From Taudactylus pleione (taxonomy: Eukaryota; Chordata; Amphibia; Anura; Myobatrachidae), in NCBI GenBank assembly GCA_031769625.1, contig JAUIMM010000534.1, positions 5,544,001 to 5,608,000 on the forward strand: DNA of 64,000 bases, written 5' to 3'. This document shows positions 22,400 to 33,700 of the stretch, piece by piece. The stretch's first letter is position 1. Each line of letters begins with the position of its first letter. The notes under the pieces were generated by a model. That model made no database searches and had not been told where the DNA came from. It was given only the letters and a program-made list of their open reading frames with translations. Made by a program: the position numbers and the translations under genes.

Positions 22400-24267
22400 G
22401 GATACATTTACTAAAGGTCGTTTTGGCATTTTGAGTGATTTGAGGTGCGATTTTCATTCGATATGGATTCGATTTTGGTTTACAGTATTTACTAAAGGCC
22501 AAATCGCATGTAAAATCGGACTTCAAATCGACTTTGGACTCAAATTGCCCTCAAATCGACCATCGGAAAAACATTGGTACTTTTACATAGCCCAACACAC
22601 AAAACCCTTATTTACTATCATTCGATTTGAAATCGTCCTCAAAATCGGACTTCAAATCACTCTTCAAATCCCCAATACAATAGACCTGCTTCATGCTTTC
22701 TATTTGAGCATGAGCAGGTCAGATTCACACAGATACATGCAGACATCAGTGAGATGCCTGCATGTATCTAACTTAGAAAAAAAATTACGTGAGGTCCCCC
22801 CCTTAATCAGAACCAGCCCCGGACTTTGCCAACCCAGTTCTGGTTGACTAAGTACAGGGAAAAAATTACGTAGGGTCTCCCCGTACTTAGTTCAACCAGC
22901 TAAGGGCTATGGGAAGCAGAGCTGGTTCCGGATTTACAGGGAAAAATTTGCGTAGGGATCCCCTGTAAGGTCCAGAACCAGCCCTGGACCCTTTCTAATG
23001 GGGGACTGATGCCACAGCCAGGGAAGCCCTATCACTGGGCCCCCCAGCCGCAGCATCAGCCCTGACCATTAGTCAGCCCAGGCCAGGGATCCCTGGTGAG
23101 TTGGAGACCCCTTCAAAAAAAGGGGTCCCTCTCCAGGGCACCCCTAGCCTGGGCTGATAGCCCAGTACTGGTTGGACTAAGGGCCTGATTCAGAGCCGGA
23201 CGCAATTAGCGCTCGCTCGTCCAGAAAATAGGGGTGGCTATTCAAATCAACCGTTTGCTCTTTGCGGTCTGTTCACGCCTCTATGTCTGAACGAGCGAAC
23301 AAAACTTGCGGTCGTTTTTTGAAAAAATAAGCCCCCTGGCCGCTCGCATCCTACGTCATGTCCGCTATTTATTAGATTAATCGAGTACATCGGCCAGGGT
23401 ATGAACTGCTCGCTATTCTTGTGGTTGGTTTTTGCTACCACAATTTTGCGAGCAGTTCTGGCTATAAAATAACCCAGTGACATGGTCAATGACGCTGCTG
23501 TATTAATTATGCACACCCTTAAAACGCCCGTTTTGACCTTTAAGCATGCCTGCGTTCGGATCTCCATTCCCCGTTTTCAAGCACCTTCCCCTGCTACCAC
23601 CCACAAACGCCTCATTCTGTCACTCAAAATAGCAGGCATTCGCTATTTTGCGAGCACACGATTTTCGGCCGCACTGACTGGTTCGCGCATGCGTATTAAA
23701 ATCCGTACGCATGCGCAGTTGGGCAAACATCGCTCGGAGCGAACGAGCGGCCGCTTACAAGCGGCTCTGAATCAGGCCCTAAGTACGGGGAGACCCTACG
23801 TCATTTTTTCCCTGTACTTAGTTAACAAGAACTGGGTTGGCAAAGTTCGGGGCTGGTTATGATTAAAGGGGGGACCTCACGTTTTTGTTTTTTTTATTTA
23901 ACACTTTAAATGCTTTTCCCAGCCAGATACATGCAGGCATCTCACTGATGTCTGCATGTATCTGTGTGACAACAAACTGCTCATGCTGAAAGTGAAAGCA
24001 TGAAGCAGTTCGTATGTCAGGGATTTGCAGGTCGTTTTAAAGGGTGATTTGCCGTTCAATTTGGACATGATCCTGTCAAATTGAACTGCAAATCACTCTT
24101 CAAAACCGACTCAAATTGAATTTTTGAGTCAAATCAACCTTCAAATCGAATCTTAGTAAATTTGGCATAATCACTGGTTTTCAAAAATTCGATTTGAGTC
24201 GATTTGAGAAGTGCTAAATCACTCCTCAAATCGACCTGCAAATCGACCTTTACTAAATTTACCCCCT
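22400..24267. mobile_element. Large palindromic element with a nested MITE
   Basis: TTTACTAAAGGTCG at the left and CGACCTTTACTAAATTT at the right define the ends. Inside are mirrored blocks: repeated TCAAATCGAC words, AGATACATGCAGACATC with its complement (22730 versus 23930), and AACCCAGTTCTGG with its complement (22833 versus 23830). The centre is filled by the 599-bp MITE at 23181-23779. No transposase frame. Confidence 0.8.
23181..23779. mobile_element. Harbinger-like MITE, 599 bp, TAA duplication
   Basis: Termini GGGCCTGATTCAGAGCCGGA and GGCTCTGAATCAGGCCC are inverted repeats, with TAA at both flanks (23178-23180 and 23780-23782). A 3-bp TWA duplication fits PIF/Harbinger. The subterminal words GAGCGAACGAGCGGCCG and GCGCATGCG are also palindromic. 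Relatives: 5858, 11842 and 31790. Confidence 0.88.
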
Positions 24268-24584
24268 AGGGTCTGATTCAGAGATGGACGGATTGTAGAG
24301 CCACACACAGGCATCTGTGCAATTCTGTCTATCTTAATGCAAATGCAGAAGGAGCAAGGAGGTGTCAGACACCGATGGTTGCGATGGTTCTTCCTTTAGT
24401 CAGGCTGTGGGTGCTGAAACTTCCCGCAGTCTGACCGGGTGCTGGACACCTCAGAGGCCAGGTATCTGTGTAGGCCGATGCAGACCCTGGCCTCGTCCCT
24501 CCCAGAAAACAGTGGCAACACGTCCCCGTTTCCGGGAACGGAGCCCAGCCACTTGTTCTATGTGTGTGTGTGTTTGTGACATTT

Positions 24585-25306
24585 GGAGTTGTGCACCTGA
24601 GGTTTGTCTGTTTCTGTGCCTGCAATTAGTCTCATCAGGTAGCACCTCCCATTATATATGTTGAGGTTGTGCAGTCCAGGAATCTTTCCTATATACTCCA
24701 TTTAATGTGCTTTATTGCACACCTGAGGGAAAGGAGACGCCATATTAGGCACAATTCTAGGTAAGTCCTACAAGTTATATACTGTAGTGCAACTTCATTT
24801 TTGGGGCGTGGGTCCCCCTGGATTGCTTTGGTTGATCTGTTTCAGGGCACCACATTATAACACATTTTTCTTTTATAACACATTTTAACCCTTCACTGTT
24901 TGTTTATTATACATGTACTTCACTTTTTTATTTTCATTCTTTATATGCAGCTGTGGCTGCTCCTAACTGTATCTTTTACACTGCACTTTCCTTACTATGG
25001 TGGTGCCCTGGGGAGGCTTAGCTGGGCTAGTTTGGGGGTGTCCTGCACTCTGGATTTGAACCCTAGTATGTTAGGGACCTACCCTAAAGAGGTTACCTGG
25101 ATATGGTGGGTAGGCCCATAACCTTGGCCATGATTATGCTAAAAACCTCTATTGATTGCAAAATTTTATTGCATTTATATATTATCAGTAATTTGGAGTT
25201 GTGCACCTAAGATTTGTCTGTTTCCGTGCCTGCAATTAGTCTCATCAGGTAGCACCTACCATTATATATATTCAGGGTGTGCAGTCCAGGAATCTTTCCT
25301 ATGTTT
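24585..25306 (+). repeat. Direct repeat pair of about 110 bp, 605 bp apart
   Basis: 24585-24695 and 25192-25306 share GGAGTTGTGCACCT, GCAATTAGTCTCATCAGGTA and GTGCAGTCCAGGAATCTTTC in the same order. The segment between them has a short open frame (24900-25121) without a recognisable domain. The pair could be the ends of an unclassified element. Confidence 0.6.
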
Positions 25307-25502
25307 GTGACATATAACAGATGGGGACATAGAGACATTATATTAGATGCTTTATAACAATAGTAAGTAGAGTGGACGCTTTAAGTTCTATCACTTTGTA
25401 TTAGATTTTTTTTATAATGTTAAAAAGCATAGATACTTTTCCTAAACCGCCCATTTTGCTTCATAATTTGTGTGACAAAATTATATTTATTTTTCTTCAA
25501 AG

Positions 25503-25538
25503 GTTCTGTCCAGTCAGTAACTAAAGCCTCTGAGCAAA
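25503..25538 (+). CDS. Short stalk exon of the receptor
   Basis: A 36-bp exon, between a TTCTTCAAAG acceptor and a GTAAGTAAAA donor, keeps phase 1 on both sides and encodes the 12-residue linker GSVQSVTKASEQ. Small symmetric stalk exons between the last Ig domain and the membrane exon are common in LRC-type receptors. It is the least certain of the three exons because of its length, but both splice sites and the phase fit its neighbours. Confidence 0.65.
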
Positions 25539-25734
25539 GTAAGTAAAAAAAATGTTTACCTAATATTTGTCATCCATTTTCATATTATTGTAGAGCTGAA
25601 GTAAGCATGGCGGCCTATAAACCTTAAGGCTGAGACAGGTTGTGTGTAAAATGTCATCACTTTGATTCCCATTTTGAGAGTGCGGTGTGGTGTCAGATTG
25701 TTAAGCCTATAGCTGTGTAGGCAGAGATTGGGGG

Positions 25735-26117
25735 CGGGATGCATGACGCATCCTGCTACTCATCACATGCATGTTGGCGTTAATAATAACGGTATGTATT
25801 GAGAAAAAAACAAAGGACAGCTCTCTTGGTAAGAGCTGTCCTTTGTGAGCGAGGAACTTCCGGATCTATGACCCAGAAGTGGCTCTGGCTTCCCTCTGCG
25901 TATATGCAGTAGGACGCGCTCGCTAGGAGAGATTGAAGGCATCTGATTGGATCCCTCCCAGGGGGAGTGGAGAATAGAAGCCCAAAGGCTTCTATTGGGT
26001 GACAACATTTAAAGAAGGCATTGCATCCTGCATCCAAGCCCTGGAATATGAGAAATGCGGTCAAACCCCCAAAATCTGCAGTTTTGGGGGGTTTGACCGC
26101 ATTTCTGACATTGCTGC
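25735..26117. mobile_element. MITE, GCGGGATGC ends
   Basis: GGCGGGATGCATGACGC at the left and GCTGCATCCCGCC at the right, with an internal hairpin GACAGCTCTCTTGGTAAGAG and AAAGGACAGCTC complement. Related to 26356-26714. Confidence 0.7.
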
Positions 26118-26355
26118 ATCCCGCCCTGGGTGTCTTCAGGATTATAGTGGGTGATTAGCTTGTGCTCTATCAATCATTTCCTGAATTTCCATCCCTCCTT
26201 CCAATTTTTTTTGGTATGTAATTTTGTGGCTTTTTTCATGGTTGTTGGCGGGAAAAAACAGCAGTACAGTAGCCATCTTGCTGCACTGGTGAGGTGCGCT
26301 GCCCTTCAATACACAAGGTAAGCTGATTTCTCCACCAGAATGGAATGGGCTTTAT

Positions 26356-26714
26356 GGGTGGGATGCACTAACACTTACCACCAGTCAAAGCAATTGTACA
26401 GATCGTATATGCACTAACATATGCGATCTGTACAGCAAAGGACAGCTCTTCCGATAAGAGCTGTCCTTTGCGATCCCTGCCGCCTTGTGGACATCCGGTT
26501 ATGACCCGGGAGTCCATCTGCGCATGCTGGGAGGGATCCGATCAGATCCCTCATAACAGCGCAATGCGGTAGAAGCCCATAGGCATCTATAGGGTAATGC
26601 CAGCAAAAGCTGGCATTACCCTCCGCATCAGAGCCCAGCGACCAGCTGATTGATGCATACGGAAAATTAGGTAAACAGGGGTTTTACCGCATTTTCCGTT
26701 TAGTGCATCCCGGC
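26356..26714. mobile_element. MITE, GGGATGCACTAA ends
   Basis: GGGATGCACTAACACT at the left and TTTAGTGCATCCC at the right, with the hairpin GGACAGCTCTTCCG and its complement. Shares the internal CTGTCCTTTG block with the preceding MITE. Confidence 0.75.
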
Positions 26715-27911
26715 CCCTGTGTGTTATTGTGGGTGGATTTGTACATGTTATTGTGGGTGGGCTTTGTGTGTGTTACTGGTATGGAAGATAGAGAACTTTC
26801 CTCAAGTGGGGGAGGAGCGGGTACTAATTACCGTGGCCTAGGCTGCTAGAGGGACCCGGCAGGGGGCCCCCCCTCCCTCTTAAATCAAAGCAGCCCAGCA
26901 CATGCAGCTGTGTGCTGGGCTGCAGTGGGAGACTGCTTGCGGCTGCTGAGTAGCAGCCGCAGCAGTCAACTATCTATGCCTGTGGGGGGGAGTGATCACG
27001 CTGATCGACCCTCCTGGCTTTGCACCGGGCTGAGGGGCTCACAGCACACACCCTCCCCAGCGTGCAAGCTGCAAAGATCTTTTTTTTTTAATCATAAGGG
27101 GGCGTGGTCATGCCTCCCATGATTAGGCCACGCCCCCTTCATCCAGCCCTGGACAGCCTCTCTACACCCCTGCCTGCTCCCGCACATACAGTGGCTGACG
27201 GTGAGTAGTACGCAAAGTGGCTGTAGGTGTGGGCAGCCGCAGATGCCAGATTTACAATTTTATGCTGATGTGAGATTCAGTTCAGCTAATGCAGGGGTCT
27301 GGATGCACGTCGGCCGCTGCAATAGTCATCAGTAGTGGCACTTGCACCAGCTTCATGCTAGGTGCAAGAGATCCATCCGAAACAGGGCGGTTCTGTGTGA
27401 TCACATTGTCGCCATCCAGTTCCCCCACCAAAATGACAATTACAAGGAAAAACAGATCCGGCAACGTTCTGTCCGACTCAGAATAGGACAAACATGTGCA
27501 AAGATGCGTAAATCTGCTTCTGCCCGTGTGCTGTTTGCAAAAACCAGCGTCCCCACTCACTACCAGTCCCACAATCGGCATCACTGAAGTCACAATCATT
27601 CAGCAATGCCGATTGTAGGTGCAGGTGCAGAGCTCCGGGTGCCTGTAATCATTGTCTCGGCATACACGGACTGGCTGCAGATCCCCGGTGAGCCTGTTCG
27701 GCTGGTCGCACAATACATTAATAATTATGTAAAACAAATATAAATCGGCCCCTTGTAGACACAAGACAATATGTGAGGATTGTTCTAGTCAGTAAAATAT
27801 TGTATGTGAAACTGAATGATTCCTTGTAGTATAAATACATTTTTAAAGAAAACCGATATATTCTGTGTAATTTCTGTAAGCTAATTTCTGCCTTGTTTCC
27901 ATTATCCACAG

Positions 27912-28042
27912 ATGTTCCGAGTGGTATAAAGGCAATAGATTATACAAGAGGAAACACCATCCGTATTATTATAGCTGGGGCTCTGCTTGTTGTAATCATC
28001 ATAATTCTTTCTGAATATTGTCACAGCCAAAAGCTGAAATAA
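27912..28042 (+). CDS. Transmembrane and tail exon of an FcRgamma-pairing receptor
   Basis: After the acceptor TTATCCACAG the phase-1 frame reads VPSGIKAIDYTRGNTIR, then a hydrophobic helix of about 20 residues (IIIAGALLVVIIIILS) and a short tail EYCHSQKLK before TAA at 28040-28042. DYTxGNxIRxxxA, with Arg at the outer edge of the helix and an acidic residue after it, is the hallmark of activating LRC receptors such as GPVI, NKp46 and FcalphaRI, where this Arg pairs with the Asp of the Fc receptor gamma chain. There is no ITAM or ITIM in the tail, so signalling would need that adaptor. The pairing is inferred from family knowledge. Confidence 0.85.
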
Positions 28043-28171
28043 TAAGACATACTGTACATACACTAAGAGATATTACATATATTGTTATAATTGCATAGTT
28101 CAAATGTACGGTATGTATTCTTGCAAGGTATCCTCAAATGATTACAGTATTATTAATAGCTGATTGCAAGA

Positions 28172-28177
28172 AATAAA
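28172..28177 (+). terminator. Poly(A) signal of the receptor gene
   Basis: AATAAA about 130 bp after the stop codon in an AT-rich 3' UTR, followed by TG/T-rich sequence (TTTTGTTGTATCTTG). Confidence 0.6.
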
Positions 28178-28624
28178 TGACTTTAAAATGCTAAATACAC
28201 TTTTGTTGTATCTTGTTTTTGTTGGAATATGTGTGCGGTGGTAGGACTGAGGGTAGGTACACACCAGCGGATGCCCTGAGTCAACAAACAGCAACTTACC
28301 TACACCTTTCCTTTGTTTTCTTCATTTGGCATAAGATGTCGTCACGACTAAGATGCACCACGACGAATAGCAATTAGATAGATCCCAAATCTTTTTCTCC
28401 TGCAAAAGTGTTCATATAAAGTATCAGATTAAAGTAGCAAATTTTAAGAAAAATCACAAGGCGTGGATAAGGCACAGATTCAAAGGCATGGCACATTTGG
28501 TGACACAACTCGATTTTAGGAAAGGTGTATGTGGACACATCTGTACTTTTATTATCTGCTCTCCGGGAGATGCCTGGAGGGCAGACACAGGTAGCAACTT
28601 TGGAGGGCAGGGCCGGGTTGCTAT

Positions 28625-30063
28625 TAGGGATGTGCGCCGGACCATTTTTGCCGGATTTGGATTTGGTTCTAATTCGTCGTCCGGCTTTGGCTTTGGATTT
28701 GGATTTGCCAAACTGCGGTGACTGGCTTTGGATTTGGATTTGGAGTTTTTTACAAAAATTGACAAAAAAAGCTAAAATCACATAATTTGGTCTTTTTTTT
28801 CTTCCTAGAGTATTATTAACCTAAATAACATTAATTTCCAGTCAATTTAGACCACCTCACAGCTTATAATATTGTTTTCAACATTATTGGCCAAAGGTTG
28901 CAGTGAGCTGACTGGTTACTAAGCGACAGAGCAGCGGCACAACGACACAGACACCACAGTATAAAGCACATTTATGACACATTGCCACACAGCAGTGGCA
29001 GAAATGAAAAGTAGTGCACCCACCCATTGGGGTACGGCCAGCAGAATTAGAGTACTTGTTTACAATGTGGGCTACGGCCCAAGGAGTCACAGTGCACAAT
29101 CTTATTCACATTACACCACACATAGTGCCCCTGATTCACATTACACCATAAAGTAGTGTCTCTTATTTATGTTACGACACACAGTAGTGCCCCTTTTACA
29201 CAATGCCCACAGTAGTGACCCTTTTACACAATGCCCACAGTAGTATGCCCCCCCAGTAGCAGGCTCCCCAGTAGAGGCCCCCCAGTAGCAGGCCCCCCTC
29301 CCCCAGTAGCAGGCCCTCCTCCCCCCCAGTAGCAGCCCTCCCCCCAGTAGCAGGCCCCCCCAGTAGTATGGCCCCCCCAGTAGTATGCCCCCCCAGTAGT
29401 ATGGCCCCCCCAGTAGCCGGCCCCCCAGTAGAGGCCCCCCAGTAGCAGGCCCCCCTCCCCCAGTAGCTGGCCCCCCTCCCCCAGTAGCAGGCCCCCCTCC
29501 CCCCCAGTAGCAGCCCTCCCCCCAGTAGCAGCCCCCCCCAGTAGTATGGCCCCCCCGGTAGTATGGCCCCCCCAGTAGTATGCCCCCCCAAGTAGCAGAC
29601 CCCCCCATTAGTTGTGCCCCCCATTAGTTGTGCCCCCCAGTAGCTGTGCCCCCCAGTAGCGCCCCTGGCCCTTACACACATAAAAAACTTACCTGAATCC
29701 CCGCTCCCGCGCCGTCCGCTCTGCATCCACGCGCCGAGGAGGGAGCCAGAAGATGGAGCTCCTGAGTGAGCTCCAGCCGGCTCCCTCTGTGCAGCAGCCA
29801 ATGAGTCTGTGTGACTCTCATTGGCTGCTGAAACAAACACACAGCTGCCGCTGGCGGCTGTGTGTTTGTTCTGTGTAGGGCAGACCGCTATCAGAGTGGT
29901 CTGCCCTACACAATAGGAGCCCTGATGTCGGATTCTCTAGCGAGAATCCGACATCAGACGGCCGTCGTTCGGCCCCGAACGGGGAACCGAGTCAGGCGGG
30001 GAACTCGGATCCCCTATGTTCGGAGCGGTTCGGATTCCACAGAATCCAAACCGCTCATCTCTA
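28625..30063. mobile_element. Non-autonomous hAT element D, perfect 8-bp duplication
   Basis: Ends TAGGGATGTGCGCC and CCGCTCATCTCTA, flanked by an exact GTTGCTAT on both sides (28617-28624 and 30064-30071). The left end has a TTTGGATTTGGATTT-rich region and an AACATTAATTTCC / AAGCGACAGAGCAGCGGCAC region similar to the hAT 3' UTR at 60730-60900; the right end has GGATCCGAGTTCCCCGCC-like words. So it is a deletion derivative of a relative of the larger family. The interior holds a C-rich tandem array and no transposase. Confidence 0.92.
29235..29660. repeat. C-rich tandem array inside hAT D
   Basis: Units of 14-17 bp, CCCCCCAGTAGCAG or CCCCCCAGTAGTATG, repeat about 25 times. On the minus strand this gives runs of G5-G7, and so dense G-quadruplex potential. 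The long minus-strand frames rich in Gly and Tyr/Trp are a product of the repeat. Confidence 0.9.
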
Positions 30064-30071
30064 GTTGCTAT

Positions 30072-30925
30072 GCCATTAGGCCCCACCCCATCACGGCAAA
30101 CTGCTGCGAATTGCGAGAGCTGGAGGGGGCAGTGCTAAATGATGCAGTTTTTCATCATTCAGCCCCACCCCTCCATACCACTGGCGTCATTGGGGGGTGT
30201 GGGCCACACCCGGGTGTCACCAGCCGAGGGGTGACACCAAAGAGCCGGCTCCCCCTTAGTGACAGGAGCCAGGTGCTGAATTATATGCAGCACTCGGCTC
30301 CTGACACAGTGAGGGTGCCGGCACTTCACACAGGATGGTCCCCATGGGCAGCCTGCACCTCCGGCACCCCTGGCGTCACAAGAAACGGGGGTTCAGGCCG
30401 CGAGGCCACGCCACTCCTGTGATGCCACAGCGCTTCCGCGATGCCACGTCTCCTTATTTGCTGCTGCCCGCACCAGGTGAAAAGAGAGGTAGGGACGCCA
30501 CTGCTCCATACGGAGCCGCGATTCACGACAATTATGCTGTGATTCCCGGCTATTCTCTCCCAATACTGCCCACTTCATTAGGAAGCTGGCGGGATGCGGG
30601 AGATCCAGATACTCTTCCGGGGGTTGCGGGGGGCTCCCTGAAAATTCAGAAGGTGCCTCAGTGCCATTCGGCACAGGGGGCGACTCCTATTGACCCCATG
30701 GCGGCGCGATGGCTTGATTGTGGTTCTGTCCATTGTTTCACAATGCTAAGATTTCCAGCATTGTAAAGCAGGGTGCAGGGATACAATGACGCAATTCAGT
30801 GTTATTCGTAACATCACCCCCTCCGAGACACCAACTTTCACCAGGTAAGTGTGTAATTGCAGGAGATTCTGTAAGTATGACTATGTACAGTAGTGCTCAC
30901 AGGCTTCAACAGTTTATAGGTGTAA
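30072..30925. other. No gene seen; GC-rich interspersed sequence
   Basis: Contains GGCGTCATTGGGGGGTGTGG and the word pair GGGTGTCACC / GGGGTGACACC, typical of a GC-rich MITE, but no clear outer ends. The open frames on both strands have no recognisable domain. Confidence 0.45.
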
Positions 30926-31766
30926 AGGGCCCCATTTACAAACGAATTGTAGGTGAAGAGATATTTTTCTTTATGTTTCATTGTGTTAGTTTTCATTTTT
31001 TAAGTAGTATTTATTAGAACTTATGATTAGGGCGAGCGCAAATGAAGTCAGTCCTTCTTTCTGCTATTTTTCGTTCCTAGAGAACGTTTTTTAAATTTAT
31101 TTATTTTTTCTGCACATGCGCATAAGGGGGATTCGAATTTTGCGCATGTGCAGTGTCTATTTCCGAACGCCGAGGAGGTGTCGTGGAGCCATTTTGGAGG
31201 AAGAACGTGCTCCAGTGACTCCATAATGGACAGCAAAGATAAGTGTGAACGGTATGACGACAGGGCTAGCATCCAGCAGCGGCAACAGTTCTAGGGCTTC
31301 ACCAGGGGGAGGGGTGCTTGTATGACAGGGGATGGGTGGATGTCATTTGTTACCCGCCCAAGCGTTGTGCACGGCTGGCCGTGGGACCAGAATCCAGCTT
31401 CTATACATTGAAACACAGCTTGTAGGGGAAGCCTCCAGTGGATCACATGATCCCCAATCAAAGATTCATGGGTAAGTCCCCGGATGAAGCCCCGGAGCTG
31501 GCTGTCGGGAACCTCAGCGCTTGTGAGCGCTATTTAACACATGCCTGGAGTCTAGTGAAAAAAAAACTAAAACGAATGGTAAGTTTCACTTTCCCTTCGT
31601 TTGTAAATAAAGGTTACCATGTCTACTCATGGTACAAGCGCTGTTGAATAGCGCTATTTGAAAAAACAGATAACATACTGGAGACCACTATTACTAAATA
31701 CCTGCAACTGTTAAATATCTTCACTAACGAGTTTGAACAGCTCAAACTCGTTAGTAAATGGAGCCT
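30926..31766. mobile_element. DNA element with CCATTTACAAACGA ends, about 840 bp
   Basis: AGGGCCCCATTTACAAACGA at the left and TCGTTAGTAAATGGAGCCTT at the right are inverted. Inner complementary words are GCGCATGTGCAG and ATTCGTTTGTAAATAAAGG. No transposase frame. Confidence 0.65.
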
Positions 31767-31789
31767 TAAATGTGCAAAATAGACACTAT

Positions 31790-32287
31790 GGCCCTCATTC
31801 AGAGCCGTACACTCTGAACAGAGCGCACGCTCTGAATGAGGGCCGCCCTCCATAAAAATGGAGCGTCCTCCTGGACGCTCGTATAGCTGTGGGTCACCAC
31901 CCACAGCCTATACGAGCGTGCAGTTTGATGGCCGCGATGGTCGTGACCATCGCGACCATCGAAACTGCGAGCCGGAGCCTGCGGTTGAGGTTTTCAACCG
32001 CAAGCCCCGGAGTGATTTAGTGATGTCAGTGGGCCGGCTTCTGACGGGAGGCGTTCCCGTGGGAACGCCCCCGTCAGGGAGGCACGCCCACCAAAGGGGG
32101 CGTGCTGTCAATCAACATCGACAGCACGCCCCCTTTGATCAGACACAACGAGCGAAGGAAAGTCCTTCGCTCGTCGCGTCTGGCGCATGCGCACGACGGA
32201 GCTCCCGCCGTCGTGCGCATGCGCAGAGCACAACATCGACCCACTTGCGAGCGGACAGCCGCTTGCGAGTGGGTCTGAATCAGGCCC
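31790..32287. mobile_element. Harbinger-like MITE, 498 bp, TAT duplication
   Basis: GGCCCTCATTCAGAGCCGTA at the left and GTCTGAATCAGGCCC at the right, with TAT at both flanks (31787-31789 and 32288-32290). A chain of hairpins fills it (GTATAGCTGTGGGTCACC, GGTCGTGACCATCGCGACC, GACAGCACGCCCCCTTTG). It is the complete version of the truncated copies at 5858 and 11842. Confidence 0.85.
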
Positions 32288-32841
32288 TATGTTCTCTAGC
32301 AGTGCATATTACACTTTCCTGTAGTGCATCTTCTGTCATATTCAGGATGTGGGCAGTAGTGAGTCATCAACACCTAAACTTCACACTACTAAAACAATGA
32401 TATTTTATCATCAGGCCCGCCCCCTCCTCCTCCCTCATCAACAGAGCATCATACAGTGGCTGTTTCCTAGACAGCAGTGATTCTACAACTCTCTGGACTG
32501 CGAACTATACAGAATCTACATAGTGCATATATACTATAATGTTTTAGTGCTGTTATAAGCATAATTTTCAGGTCAGAAAGTGCAATAAACAAAGCCCAAT
32601 ACATAGAAAAAGACATGGAGGTCATTTATAAAGTGCAAAATGTCCTCTGCACACTGAAAATCCAGCTTTGGTACTGTACATCTGTTGTAGATGCTAGATG
32701 GAAGAATGTGCAGAGAAAAACACAATAGTTTGAGTTACATAAAGATACAGCTCTAAAAAGGTTGGACATTGATGTGACATTTAGGGGCATATTTATTATT
32801 AATGGTGGTCTGCCCCGATATCAGAGATTCCTCATTGTCAT

Positions 32842-33145
32842 AGAGATTATTATTATTATCCTTTATTTTTTTTATGGTGCCACAAGTGTTCCTCAGCGCC
32901 TAATAAAGTACACAAACTAAGGATCAAAACAAGAAAACAGTGACTTGCAGTAGAGAACAGTGCAGGACTAAGACATGGTTTATACACATTGCTGCATTAA
33001 CGATCATAACACACCGATCGCAGGGCGTCAGCAACCAAGGGTTGGTGCTGTTGTAGGGAATATATGATAATATAAGTAAGGGAAAGGAGAAGCACATGAG
33101 GGAAGAGTGCCCTGTTCGTGTGAGCTTACATTCTAGAGGGGAGGG
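32842..33145 (-). mobile_element. L2/CR1-type LINE 3' end fragment
   Basis: Read on the minus strand, the sequence CTAGAATGTAAGCTCACACG leads to a GGCGCTGAGGAACACTTGTG word and ends in an (ATA)n/(TTAT)n-like tail at 32842-32865. This is the usual organisation of vertebrate L2-like 3' UTRs. No reverse transcriptase is left. Confidence 0.55.
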
Positions 33146-33339
33146 GCAGACAGACAGGGGTGATACAGATGGGGTAGTGTAGCAATCAATTATGAGTAAA
33201 GTTATGACATATGTGACCACTTTACTTCCTGCTTCTGCCCCCACATCCACCTGCGAATGTACAAGTGGACGTCACCAGGGAGGGACCCCTGAAGAAATCT
33301 GCGGATGTAGCTCATAGGCTGCAGATGCTAACTGGGGTC

Positions 33340-33700
33340 ATACTTGCATACCTCCCAAAATGTAATAATCCCAACTCGGGACATCCGTGTGCTCCCGAAA
33401 GGGGCGTGGCCTCCACGAAAGGGGCATGGCCTAACAGCACGCCCCGTTTACATCACTAAGGGGCGTGCCCAGCATCTCCAAGATGCTTGGCTACCCCCGG
33501 GCTTCCCCCCATACTGTGAATAGATGCTGTGCGCAAGCGCACAGCATCTATTCTAGCTCTGCATACACGTTGCTCTGCTATGCAGAGCAGCGGTGTATGC
33601 TTCCCCCAACTTCCCCCCCACCGCGGGTGGGACAGCGGAACAGTCCCAGAAAACCGGGACTGTCCCGCTGAATGCGGGACAGTTGGGAGGTACAGTATGC
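33340..33700. mobile_element. MITE with GCATACCTCCC ends
   Basis: CATACTTGCATACCTCCCAA at the left, and TTGGGAGGTACAGTATGC at the right. The internal CGGGACTGTCCCGC palindromes and GATGCTGTGCGC hairpin are present. No coding content. Confidence 0.75.

Noticed and set aside
29141..29840. Gly-rich minus-strand frames of 155 and 214 codons
   Set aside because: Products of the C-rich tandem array; no domain and no splice support.
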